The notes below the pieces were generated by a model that did no database searches, was not told where the DNA came from, and saw only the letters and a list, made by a program, of their open reading frames with translations. From Christiangramia forsetii KT0803 (GTDB lineage Bacteria; Bacteroidota; Bacteroidia; Flavobacteriales; Flavobacteriaceae): a stretch of DNA of 64,000 nt. The translations under genes were made by a program, and so were the position numbers. Below are positions 8,704 to 17,566 of this stretch, piece by piece. Within the stretch, counting starts at the first letter, position 1, and each line of letters opens with the position of its first letter. Location of the stretch: positions 2,046,001-2,110,000 of the forward strand of contig NC_008571.1 of the NCBI RefSeq assembly GCF_000060345.1, written 5' to 3'.

Positions 8704-10854
8704 ATGAACCCAAGACTTAAAAAAGGCCTGAGTGTATTTGCTCTGGTTTCTATCATTGCCTATACTAATGGCCAGGAAAAAGAAAAAAAAACTATGAATA
8801 AAAATCCATTATTATCTGAGTGGACCGGTCCTTATCAAGGTGTTCCAGCATTCGATGAAATGAAAGTTGACCTTGTTAAACCGGCTATTAGAAAAGGAAT
8901 GGAGTTACATCTTGCCGATATTGATAAGATAACTGCCAATAACGAGGCAGCTACTTTTGAAAATACCATAATCCCCCTGGAAAAAGCAGGTGCAGAACTC
9001 GATAGAGCTTTTACTTATTACGGAATTTATAGCAGTAATGTTTCCAGTCCCAAATTTAGAGAAGTTCAAAAAGAATTGGCACCGGAAATTTCTGAGTTTT
9101 CTTCTAAGATCAGTCAGAATGAAGCGCTTTTTAAAAGGATTAAAACTGTTTATGATAAATCACAGAAAAATCCTTTAGATACTGCTAAACAAAGGGTGAT
9201 AGATCTTATCTATGAAGATTTTGCTATGCAGGGCGCAGATTTGAACGAAGCAGATAAAAAAAGATACGCTGCAATTAATAAGGAATTATCGGGGCTTTAT
9301 ACAAGCTTCTCTAATAATATACTTGCAGATGAAGAGAATTATGTGATATATCTTGAAAAAGATCAGCTTGGAGGTCTTCCTGAATCTTATGTAAAGTCTG
9401 CTGCACAGGCTGCTACAGATCGCGATAACCAAGGAAAATATGCGGTTACCAATACGCGTTCTTCTATGGATCCTTTCTTAACCTATTCAACAGAAAGAAA
9501 ACTGCGTGAAAAAGTTTGGAATAATTATTATTCTCGTGGTGATAATGCCGATGAGTATGATAATAATGAGAACGTAAAAAAAATTCTGAAATTACGTGAT
9601 GAGCGTGTAGAATTACTTGGTTATGACAACTACGCTCAATGGCGTTTACAAAACAGAATGGCTAAGAACCCTGAAAATGCTATGGATTTAATGATGCAGG
9701 TTTGGCCGGCAGCTTTAGCCAGGGTTAAAGAAGAAGTTAGCGACATGCAGAAAGTAGCAGATTCAGAAAATGCAGATATTACTATTAAACCATGGGATTA
9801 TAGATTCTATGCTGAAAAAGTTAGAAAAGAGAAATATGACCTTGATAGTGAAGAAGTAAAACAGTACCTGGAATTGGGTAATCTTACGCAGGCTTTATTC
9901 TTTACCGCCGGTGAATTATTCAATTTTGAATTCACCCCTGTTGAAGAAGGGAGTGTTCCGGTTTTTCAGGAAGATGTAAAAGTTTGGGAAGTTAGTGATA
10001 AAGACTCCGGAAAGCTCGTTGGCCTTTGGTACTTAGATCCTTATGCGAGACAGGGTAAACGCTCCGGCGCCTGGGCTACTACCTATCGTAGCTACAGTGA
10101 TTTAATGGGTAAAAAGCCCGTTCTTTCATCTAATAATTCAAATTTTATTGAACCTGCTCCGGGAGAGCCTGTACTGGTTTCATGGGACGATGCGAATACG
10201 TTCTTCCATGAATTTGGTCACGCACTACATTTCCTATCAGCGAATATTGAATATCCAACACTTAATAGCGGAGTTAGGGATTATACAGAATTTCAGTCGC
10301 AGCTTCTGGAACGCTGGTTATCTACAGATAAAGTGATCAATCAATTTCTAAGACATCATGAAACTGATGAAGTAATTCCTGATGCGTTGGTAAAAAAGAT
10401 CAAGAAAGCCTCCACTTTTAACCAGGGATTTGCAACTACAGAGTTTCTGGCTTCAGCAATTATGGATATGAAATATCATACCACAGATCCTGATAAAATT
10501 GATCCTGATACTTTTGAAAGAGAAACTTTAAAAGAGCTTAATATGCCAGAAGAAATTGTGATGCGCCATCGTACTCCGCATTTTGGACATGTATTCTCTG
10601 GCGAAGGATATGCTACGGGATATTACGGTTATTTATGGGCAGATGTATTAACCTCTGATGCTGCGGAAGCTTTTGCTGAAGCACCGGGTGGTTTTTATGA
10701 TAAGGAGGTAGCGGCCAAGCTGGTTAAATATCTTTTTGCTCCAAGAAATGCTATGGATCCTGCGGAAGCTTATAAAAAGTTTAGAGGAAGAGATGCTGAA
10801 ATTGATGCTTTAATGCGCGACCGTGGTTTTCCGGTTCCGGAAGATAATAATTAG
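8704..10854 (+). CDS. M3 family zinc metallopeptidase (Dcp-like)
   Basis: The product has 716 residues with a signal peptide (residues 1 to about 24, ending 'YTNGQ') and the zinc motif HEFGH: His502, Glu503, His506, followed by a downstream Glu-containing 'RDYTEFQSQ' segment that supplies the third ligand. The N-terminal 'GVPAFDEMKVDLVKPA' and overall length fit peptidyl-dipeptidase Dcp/oligopeptidase A. It would trim dipeptides or short oligopeptides in the periplasm. The ATG at 8704 is kept because it precedes the signal peptide. A strong terminator follows 20 bp after the stop. Confidence 0.93.
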   Translation: MNPRLKKGLSVFALVSIIAYTNGQEKEKKTMNKNPLLSEWTGPYQGVPAFDEMKVDLVKPAIRKGMELHLADIDKITANNEAATFENTIIPLEKAGAELDRAFTYYGIYSSNVSSPKFREVQKELAPEISEFSSKISQNEALFKRIKTVYDKSQKNPLDTAKQRVIDLIYEDFAMQGADLNEADKKRYAAINKELSGLYTSFSNNILADEENYVIYLEKDQLGGLPESYVKSAAQAATDRDNQGKYAVTNTRSSMDPFLTYSTERKLREKVWNNYYSRGDNADEYDNNENVKKILKLRDERVELLGYDNYAQWRLQNRMAKNPENAMDLMMQVWPAALARVKEEVSDMQKVADSENADITIKPWDYRFYAEKVRKEKYDLDSEEVKQYLELGNLTQALFFTAGELFNFEFTPVEEGSVPVFQEDVKVWEVSDKDSGKLVGLWYLDPYARQGKRSGAWATTYRSYSDLMGKKPVLSSNNSNFIEPAPGEPVLVSWDDANTFFHEFGHALHFLSANIEYPTLNSGVRDYTEFQSQLLERWLSTDKVINQFLRHHETDEVIPDALVKKIKKASTFNQGFATTEFLASAIMDMKYHTTDPDKIDPDTFERETLKELNMPEEIVMRHRTPHFGHVFSGEGYATGYYGYLWADVLTSDAAEAFAEAPGGFYDKEVAAKLVKYLFAPRNAMDPAEAYKKFRGRDAEIDALMRDRGFPVPEDNN

Positions 10855-10874
10855 TGATTTAAAAAAATTCTAAT

Positions 10875-10910
10875 AAAAAATGCCCTGAATTTTCAAGGCA
10901 TTTTTTATTT
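10875..10910 (+). terminator. rho-independent terminator after M3 peptidase gene
   Basis: AAAAAATGCC is complementary to GGCATTTTTT, with an inner TGAA/TTCA extension, followed by 'attt'. The A-rich left arm and T-rich right arm make it usable in both directions; on the minus strand it would serve no obvious gene because wrbA ends further right. Confidence 0.85.
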
Positions 10911-10966
10911 AAGTTTATTTAGATCCATATCAATCTTAAATTTACTCTTAAAGCTAATACAATACT

Positions 10967-11569
10967 TTAGTCCATACCATTTTTAATGCATTCTGCTAAT
11001 TTAATGGTCCGCACAACCTGGTGTGTGATTGAATTTTTAGATTGTTCATCTAAGTTATCAACTCCGCCATTAGAACTGAAACCATATGGGTTTCCACCGG
11101 TTTTATAAAGTTCCTGTGAGGTATATCCTGGAGCAGCTACAATTGCTCCCCAGTGATACATACTTTTATAAAGAGATAGCAAAGTGGTTTCCTGACCTCC
11201 ATGCGGATTTTGTGCACTGGTCATTCCGGAAACTACTTTATTAACCAGTTTTCCTTGACTCCATAGGCCACCGGTCGTATCAAAAAAAGCCTGAAGCTGG
11301 GAAGGTAAATTTCCATATCTGGTAGGAATGCTAAAAATTATTGCATCTGCCCAGTCAAGGTCATCAAGTTCAGCTACTTCAACATCCTGAGTCTCCTGAT
11401 GATGCTTTTTCCAGTCTTCATTAGATGCAATAGCTTCTTTTGGAGCCGTTTCTCTTACTCTTTTAAACCGTACTTCATGATTTCCTTCAGATTTAGCAGC
11501 TTCAGCAGCCCATTTTGCCATTTGGTGGTTTGTACCTGTGGCACTGTAATAAATAATTGCAATGTTCAT
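10967..11569 (-). CDS. wrbA: NAD(P)H:quinone oxidoreductase, WrbA type
   Basis: This flavodoxin-fold protein of 200 residues starts with the FMN phosphate loop 'YYSATGTNHQMA' and has the WrbA-typical 'PTRYGNLPSQLQAFFDTTGGLW' region (shortened here in thought to its P-T-R-Y-G core), then 'HWGAIVAAPGYT'. WrbA reduces quinones by two electrons using NAD(P)H, protecting against oxidative stress in the cytosol. The length matches the family. The gene is monocistronic, divergent from the pseudouridine synthase gene. Confidence 0.93.
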   Translation of the reverse strand: MNIAIIYYSATGTNHQMAKWAAEAAKSEGNHEVRFKRVRETAPKEAIASNEDWKKHHQETQDVEVAELDDLDWADAIIFSIPTRYGNLPSQLQAFFDTTGGLWSQGKLVNKVVSGMTSAQNPHGGQETTLLSLYKSMYHWGAIVAAPGYTSQELYKTGGNPYGFSSNGGVDNLDEQSKNSITHQVVRTIKLAECIKNGMD

Positions 11570-11671
11570 AACCCAAGTTTTAATTTCATATTTATAGTAA
11601 CTTACTTAGATTAGTCCAGAATAACTTTTAAAATTTTTATAAATTTTCCGCAGAAATATTTTAAATAGAAT

Positions 11672-12256
11672 ATGGAAACAGACTACCATCGGCATTTTAA
11701 GATCTATAAACCCTACGGATACCTGAGCCAGTTTATCACAAATCAGAAACCTGGCGGAAAACATAAATTGCTAGGTGACCTGTATGACTTCCCTGAAGGT
11801 ACTATGTCTATAGGCAGGCTCGACAAGGATTCTGAAGGACTATTGTTACTAACCACCAACGGTAAACTAAGCACAAAAATTAACCGTGGCGGTATTGAAA
11901 AGGAATATTACGCACAGGTGGATGGTGATATCACCGATGAAGCAATGATCAAATTACAAAATGGTGTGGAAATAAGCATTTTTGGTAAAGCATACAAAAG
12001 TTTAAAATGTAAAGCGGAAAAATTAAAAAATCGCCCCTCTTTTCCAGAGCGTGCAAAGAAAATACGTGACGAACGCCACGGCCCTACAAGCTGGATAAGC
12101 ATTAGCCTCACAGAAGGAAAATTTAGACAGGTAAAAAAAATGACCTCAGCAGTAGGATTTCCTACCCTAAGACTAGTAAGGGTTAGAATTGGAAATGAAA
12201 CCATTAAAAATATGGATGCAGGAGAAGTTATTGAACTGAATAAGGTAGACCTTTAG
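11672..12256 (+). CDS. RluE/RsuA-family rRNA pseudouridine synthase
   Basis: The protein has 194 residues and lacks the S4 domain, as RluE does. It begins with 'YKPYGYLSQF', has the catalytic motif 'GRLDKDSEGLLLLT' with Asp51 as nucleophile, and ends with 'EGKFRQVKKMT...VGFPTLRLVRVRIG'. The RsuA/RluB/E/F family isomerises a specific uridine in rRNA; RluE acts on 23S rRNA helix 35a. The target here is assumed, not shown. The last 4 bp overlap the stop of the convergent ggt gene. Confidence 0.88.
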   Translation: METDYHRHFKIYKPYGYLSQFITNQKPGGKHKLLGDLYDFPEGTMSIGRLDKDSEGLLLLTTNGKLSTKINRGGIEKEYYAQVDGDITDEAMIKLQNGVEISIFGKAYKSLKCKAEKLKNRPSFPERAKKIRDERHGPTSWISISLTEGKFRQVKKMTSAVGFPTLRLVRVRIGNETIKNMDAGEVIELNKVDL

Positions 12257-13965
12257 TACCCAACCGCACGGCCATCATAACTGCGGCTATCTGCAGCAGC
12301 TTCAATTATTCCTGTTTCATGATCTAAATAAATTCCCATAGCCCTACCCTGAGACTCACGAATTTTAAATTCGTGCCCCATCTCATAGTAAATTCTTTGA
12401 GTATCCGGTGAAAACCCCCATTCTTCGAAATAAGTAACATCTGGCAACCATTGGTGATGAAATCTTGGCGATTCAATTGCCTTTGCTATATTCATATCAT
12501 AATCCACCATATTCAGAATAACCTGCAGCACGGTATTGATAATGGTCCTCCCTCCCGGTGAACCAATTACGATCACCGGCTTCCCATCTTTAGCTACAAT
12601 AGTTGGACTCATACTGGAAAGCATCCTTTTTCCGGGTTCTATCTGGTTGGGTTTTGTTCCAATTCTTCCTTTTGTATCTGTATATCCGGGAATAGCATTA
12701 AAATCTCCCATCTCATTATTCAGCAAAAATCCAGCTCCTTTGACCACGATCTTTGATCCGTAAGATTGCTCCAAAGTATAGGTAAGAGATACCGCATTCC
12801 CTTCTGAATCTACTACAGATAAATGGGTAGTCTGCGGACTTTCATAAACTAAATGGGCTTTGTTAAAATTTGCAGAGTCGCTTTTAGAGGCTATATTTTC
12901 CTGAATCTGATCTGCCAGCATTTCAGCATATTCTTTGGAAGTTAATTTATCTAAAGGAACCTGTTCATTAAAATTTAGATCTCCCAGAAACTGAGCACGA
13001 TCTGCATAAGCTCTTCTCATGGCTTCGGTAATAAAATGAAGGCTTTCTGCTGAATTATGCTTTTTCTCCTTAAGATCATATGCTTCCAGTATATTGAGCA
13101 TTTCCACAATCGCAACTCCACCAGAACTTGGAGGCGCCATTCCTATAATATCGTACCCCCGATAGGTTCCCGTTATTGGTTCCATTTCTTCAGCTTCATA
13201 TACCTTAAGATCTTTTTTGGTAATGATTCCGCCGTTAGACTTCATAAAATCAGCAATCAGGCTCGCTGTTTTCCCCTGATAAAAGCCCTCTACCCCTCCT
13301 TTATCACGGATTCGCTTTAAAGTTTCAGCCAAATCCTTCTGAATAAGAATATCCCCAGATTCCAAAGCTTCTCCATTTTTTAAGAAAACTTCAGCGGTCG
13401 AAGGATATTCATCTTCATTCTCAAGAACCCAGTTGGAGAAACCCACCAAATGGGGACTTACCGGAAAACCATTTTCTGCTATTTCAATCGCAGGTTGAAC
13501 CAATTCTGACCACTCTAATTTTCCAAATTTCTGATGTGCCTTATATAACCCTGCAACCGTTCCCGGAACCCCTACCGATAATAAACCTTCGTGATTAGAA
13601 TTATTCTTTATTTCACCATTTTCATCCAGGTACATTTCCCGGGTTGCGGCAAGTGGTGCTTTTTCCCGAAAATTAAATGTAGTGGTTTCAGCATCTCCCC
13701 CGTAATAAACAAGAAATCCGCCACCACCAATATTCCCGGCAGACGGCAAAGTGACCGATAAGGCAAAAGCAGTTGCAATACTGGCATCCACCGCTGTTCC
13801 ACCCTGAGCTAAAATATCCCTTCCTACTTCAGAAGCTAAATAATGGCTGCTAACCACCATTCCTTTTTCAGCAGAAACAGGAATTCTCCCTCCCTGAGCA
13901 GTTAATTGAAAACTTGAGATAAATAGTATAAGAAAGCCGAGAAAAATTTTAGAGATACTGGTCAT
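12253..13965 (-). CDS. ggt: gamma-glutamyltranspeptidase
   Basis: A 570-residue Ntn-hydrolase precursor with a signal peptide (1 to about 24, ending 'QLTAQ'). Autocleavage is expected before Thr379 in 'PQTTHLSVVD', giving a large and a small subunit. Further family marks are 'NIGGGGFLVYY', the 'PPSSGG' glycine loop and the C-terminal 'GSPGGRTIIN'. The enzyme cleaves gamma-glutamyl bonds, chiefly glutathione, in the periplasm. The gene is monocistronic; its stop overlaps that of the pseudouridine synthase gene by 4 bp. Confidence 0.95.
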   Translation of the reverse strand: MTSISKIFLGFLILFISSFQLTAQGGRIPVSAEKGMVVSSHYLASEVGRDILAQGGTAVDASIATAFALSVTLPSAGNIGGGGFLVYYGGDAETTTFNFREKAPLAATREMYLDENGEIKNNSNHEGLLSVGVPGTVAGLYKAHQKFGKLEWSELVQPAIEIAENGFPVSPHLVGFSNWVLENEDEYPSTAEVFLKNGEALESGDILIQKDLAETLKRIRDKGGVEGFYQGKTASLIADFMKSNGGIITKKDLKVYEAEEMEPITGTYRGYDIIGMAPPSSGGVAIVEMLNILEAYDLKEKKHNSAESLHFITEAMRRAYADRAQFLGDLNFNEQVPLDKLTSKEYAEMLADQIQENIASKSDSANFNKAHLVYESPQTTHLSVVDSEGNAVSLTYTLEQSYGSKIVVKGAGFLLNNEMGDFNAIPGYTDTKGRIGTKPNQIEPGKRMLSSMSPTIVAKDGKPVIVIGSPGGRTIINTVLQVILNMVDYDMNIAKAIESPRFHHQWLPDVTYFEEWGFSPDTQRIYYEMGHEFKIRESQGRAMGIYLDHETGIIEAAADSRSYDGRAVGY

Positions 13966-14191
13966 CTATATGGATTTAGAGAAATTAAATCTAGTTGAAA
14001 ATGAATTGGGAAACAACTTAGGAAAATCAAATTTTGATATATCTGGTTTTTTCAATAATAGTTATTTTGTCACCAATAATTTATTATAAGGTATCCGTTT
14101 ATTGTATTGGTTTATAATATGAAGAGATTCTGTAACAAGTTCAGAATAATGTGTTTAATATTTTATGAACTACGGAAAGTCACTAAAATCT

Positions 14192-14746
14192 TCAGCAATC
14201 TGAAAGTTGTAAATTGAAAGCTTCTTTAAAAAGTAAAAAAGTATCCTTCGCCTTACTTGTTGCAATGCTGATTTCCTGCTCTGAAAAATTACGTGATCTC
14301 ATAAATTTCAAATAATCATTCCAGCCAGCCATCCCGCTTCTTTCGCCATTAAAGAAAAATTGTGAAGGCAGCGTACTAAGGGATTTACAATTTTTGACCT
14401 CTTTCCCAATCAACATCCCTCCCATGGCAGAGCCTTCAACTACATAGGCAGCACCAATTGCCTCGGCTTCATTCTCACAAATAAAATCAAGCTTAAAATT
14501 TAAATCTGTAATTCCTAAATTTTCAAGATCCTGTGTTAGCCGGTCTGTTTTGTCTGTTGAATAATCTGGAAGGAATTTTTTAATTTCTGATTCTGCCGCT
14601 TTATAGGCCATATAATTCTGAAATAGCAGAAGTTTATATTCTTCCAGTTTAATGGAATGATCCATTATCTTATTAGCAATATTATACTTTTCAATATTAG
14701 CATGTAACTCTTTAGTTTCCTCTCTTATGCTATTCAGCATCTCCAT
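14192..14746 (-). CDS. bphO: heme oxygenase (BphO-like), biliverdin producing
   Basis: The 184-residue all-helical protein has a candidate proximal heme ligand in 'ETKELHANIE' near residue 15 and the glycine-bearing distal helix 'VVEGSAMGGMLIG', both typical of bacterial heme oxygenase/BphO. It would open heme to biliverdin, iron and CO, supplying the chromophore of the phytochrome encoded two genes upstream. Its start overlaps the end of the response-regulator gene by 17 bp, so it is the last gene of the operon. An electron donor is not encoded nearby. Confidence 0.88.
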   Translation of the reverse strand: MEMLNSIREETKELHANIEKYNIANKIMDHSIKLEEYKLLLFQNYMAYKAAESEIKKFLPDYSTDKTDRLTQDLENLGITDLNFKLDFICENEAEAIGAAYVVEGSAMGGMLIGKEVKNCKSLSTLPSQFFFNGERSGMAGWNDYLKFMRSRNFSEQEISIATSKAKDTFLLFKEAFNLQLSDC

Positions 14747-15290
14747 TGTCCAGGTTAAATCTATTTATTGCTTGTTTGATATTTTTAATATTGTCCCGCT
14801 GTTCGGCATTATCTGAATTGATTTTATCAAGATAATCATATATCTGATTGACGGTGATTTTGTTATTTCTTATACGCTCACGCAGATCATCTGTAGATAT
14901 CATATTGATCACCACTTTCTTTAGAAGTGGTTCCAGCTTTTCACCTAAGTTATTAATATGCTTCTTCAAGATATAACCTGAGGCTCCGTTCAAAATTGTA
15001 TTAGCCGCTAACTCTTCATCATTAATAGTTCCCGTAATGAAAATGAACTCAATACTGCTATCATGATCTTTTACCATTTCCAGAATATCGAGACCTGTAC
15101 ATTTTGGCAGGTTGTAGTCAGAAAGTACCACATCGGGGGCAAAATTCACAAGGAGTTCTTTACAACCTTCCAGATTGTCGGTTACTTCAATTTCAGGTTT
15201 AGAAACAATCTTATTAATTTGTCTTTTAATCAGGAAAATATCAGATGGATTGTCTTCTACTAATAAAATATTGAGTTTTCTATTGATCAT
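14730..15290 (-). CDS. response regulator with REC domain and short C-terminal extension
   Basis: A receiver domain occupies residues 1 to about 130: acidic pocket 'LVEDNPSD', phosphoacceptor Asp in 'VLSDYNLPKCTG', conserved Thr in 'FITGT', and Lys in 'GYILKKH'. The remaining 55 residues are helical with no DNA-binding motif ('IYDYLDKINSDNAEQ'). It sits between the phytochrome kinase and the heme oxygenase, so it is the expected phosphotransfer partner of one or both kinases of the cluster. Output is probably by protein interaction, since no effector domain is visible. Confidence 0.88.
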   Translation of the reverse strand: MINRKLNILLVEDNPSDIFLIKRQINKIVSKPEIEVTDNLEGCKELLVNFAPDVVLSDYNLPKCTGLDILEMVKDHDSSIEFIFITGTINDEELAANTILNGASGYILKKHINNLGEKLEPLLKKVVINMISTDDLRERIRNNKITVNQIYDYLDKINSDNAEQRDNIKNIKQAINRFNLDNGDAE

Positions 15291-15345
15291 TTCCTAATTG
15301 AATATGCACTAAAATAAATGAATACTTTTTAAAAGGTCTTATTGA

Positions 15346-17559
15346 TTACACGAAAAAGTAAAATGTAGCGCCGCAATTTTCTTTACTTTCTGCCCATATC
15401 TTACCATCATGCTTCTCAATAATCTTTTTTGCAATTGCCAGACCAATGCCTGTGCCCTGATAATCCCCTCCCGAATATCTTGAAAATAGATTGAAAATTT
15501 CTTCGTTGTATTTTGAATCAAAACCTATCCCATTATCCTTAATATAATACACTGTTTTTCTATCTCGTACTTCACTACCGATCTCTATTTTGGGTTTAAT
15601 AGATTTTTCGCTGTACTTCAAAGCGTTTGCAATAAGATTAGACCAAACCTGGCTAAGCATACGTTTATCGCCAATTATTTTAGGCATATGCGCTTCCACA
15701 AGTATTTCAGTATCTGGATAGTTTGATTTTGTATTGAACGAGATAAAAATATCATCGATCATGGTATTGGTAGTATTCGTATTCTTATGAATATCGCGAT
15801 TGGTTACACCGGCAAAAGAGAGTATATCATCAATCAAATTTTTCATTTCCTCCGCAGAACTTAAAATAGTGTCTACAGCCATCTGTCCTTCCTTTTGAAG
15901 ATCTGTATAATGATCTTCTTTAAGAATATGGGCGTAAGCATCTATTCCTCTAAGCGGGGCTTTTAGATCATGGGATAATCCATGACTAAATAATTCGAGT
16001 TCCCTATGAGCATCAACTACCTGCTCATTCAATATATCTATCTCTTTCTTTTGATTTTCAAGAACTACATAACTAACACTTTCACTTAATTTACTGGCTC
16101 CTCTTATTTCGTAATCTTTCCAGCTATCAGCTACTCCGGTTAATTTTTCTGTCCACTTTTCAAAGGATTTGCGTGGAGTTAGACGTTTCCTTTCTTCGTC
16201 ATAAGTAGCTTTATTTTCAGGGTTTCCTCCCCATTCTACAGTCTGGATAACCTCAGGTCTAAACCAGATAAGAAAATCTTTATCGCTTTGTCCAAGCTTT
16301 ACACTTAAGATACCCGATCCTGTTTCTTTAAAGTTTTCAGCCTCTGGATAAAACTGTCGAAGATTTTGGGTGAAAAATAGGTTCTTATTCTGTTTTGCAA
16401 GAAAACTCTTAATCAAATGTTTAACCTCTTTTTTCTCCGGGGTGTCTCCCAGGAGTTTTATTTTCCCGTTTAAAACTATTGCGGCTCCCGAGCAATTCAA
16501 AAAATCTGTAAGTTTTGTTCTTGCAGAGCTTAGTCCTTTTTTAATACTGTTTTTCTTCTGAATTTGGTTGATAAGCTTCACCCGCAAATCATCCAGCTTT
16601 TCAATATTTGAAAGAAAACTACCTGACTCTTTTACCGATAACTCATTAGAAAATACCTGAATAAGAAATTCACAAGTCTGTCGTTGATAATAATTAATAA
16701 ACTTCGAAGTATTATGGTGACATGCCAGCAAGCCCCATAATTTACCGTTGCTAATCAAGGCCGCGGTTAATGACGCTCCAACTCCCATATTCTGAAGGTA
16801 TTCAATATGGATGGGCGAAACACCTCGCAATTTTGAATTTGTTAAATCGAGAGGTTTATTATTGACCGGTGAAATTTGAGGGATAATATTTACAGGAGAA
16901 TAATTCACATCTGAAATTGCACGGACCCTGTTTTTCAGAAATAACTGTCTGGCTTGTTTAGGAATGTCACTTGCAGGGTACTGCAGTCCCAACCAACTTT
17001 CCATACCCTCATTTACTTCTTCGGCTATGACCTTCCCATTCCATTCTTCATCAAACTTATAGATCATTACCCTATCATATTCAAAAATAGATTTGGTAAT
17101 CCTGGCGGCATCATTACAAAGTTCTTCAGCAGTGCGTGATGCAGTTAAAGTATTCAGCAAACTGCTAAGTTCTTTCTGGAAATCATAACTCTCCCTCTTA
17201 TCATCGATCAATTCAATATCAAGAATAAGATTTTCACTGGTTATTTGCGGAATTACTATAAACTTTTTACCGTTAATCTCTGTTTCTTCAATGTCAAAAA
17301 CTCCGTCCTCCTTAAGGCTGTTAGTAATGCGTTGCGTAACATTTTTACTGAAAATAGACTCCAGACCCTGGCCAAGCAGATCTTCTGCGGAAATTCCAAA
17401 CAATTCTTTACAATTTTCACCAATCTGAGTTATTTTAGAACTCTTCCTGTCATAGGCTACTATTACCCCATGGGCTTGAGAAGTCCCAATAATATGTATT
17501 GGTTCTTTTTCACAACTGGAAAGATCAACTTTTCCGGGATACCGAATACTATCAGCCAT
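15346..17559 (-). CDS. bphP: bacteriophytochrome histidine kinase
   Basis: A 737-residue photoreceptor kinase. The order is PAS (about 15-120), GAF (135-310), PHY (320-490), HisKA (515-590) and HATPase_c (625-737). The biliverdin-binding Cys16 lies in 'LSSCEKEPIHIIG', where bacterial phytochromes carry it; the GAF domain has the diagnostic 'PASDIP' at 195-200. The phospho-accepting His530 is in 'LSHDLKAPLRG' and the ATP lid region contains 'DNGIGF' and 'GTGIGLAIAKKI'. It should sense red/far-red light and phosphorylate the adjacent response regulator. It starts 8 bp after the upstream CheB/CheR-kinase gene ends. Confidence 0.95.
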   Translation of the reverse strand: MADSIRYPGKVDLSSCEKEPIHIIGTSQAHGVIVAYDRKSSKITQIGENCKELFGISAEDLLGQGLESIFSKNVTQRITNSLKEDGVFDIEETEINGKKFIVIPQITSENLILDIELIDDKRESYDFQKELSSLLNTLTASRTAEELCNDAARITKSIFEYDRVMIYKFDEEWNGKVIAEEVNEGMESWLGLQYPASDIPKQARQLFLKNRVRAISDVNYSPVNIIPQISPVNNKPLDLTNSKLRGVSPIHIEYLQNMGVGASLTAALISNGKLWGLLACHHNTSKFINYYQRQTCEFLIQVFSNELSVKESGSFLSNIEKLDDLRVKLINQIQKKNSIKKGLSSARTKLTDFLNCSGAAIVLNGKIKLLGDTPEKKEVKHLIKSFLAKQNKNLFFTQNLRQFYPEAENFKETGSGILSVKLGQSDKDFLIWFRPEVIQTVEWGGNPENKATYDEERKRLTPRKSFEKWTEKLTGVADSWKDYEIRGASKLSESVSYVVLENQKKEIDILNEQVVDAHRELELFSHGLSHDLKAPLRGIDAYAHILKEDHYTDLQKEGQMAVDTILSSAEEMKNLIDDILSFAGVTNRDIHKNTNTTNTMIDDIFISFNTKSNYPDTEILVEAHMPKIIGDKRMLSQVWSNLIANALKYSEKSIKPKIEIGSEVRDRKTVYYIKDNGIGFDSKYNEEIFNLFSRYSGGDYQGTGIGLAIAKKIIEKHDGKIWAESKENCGATFYFFV

Positions 17560-17566
17560 TATGGTT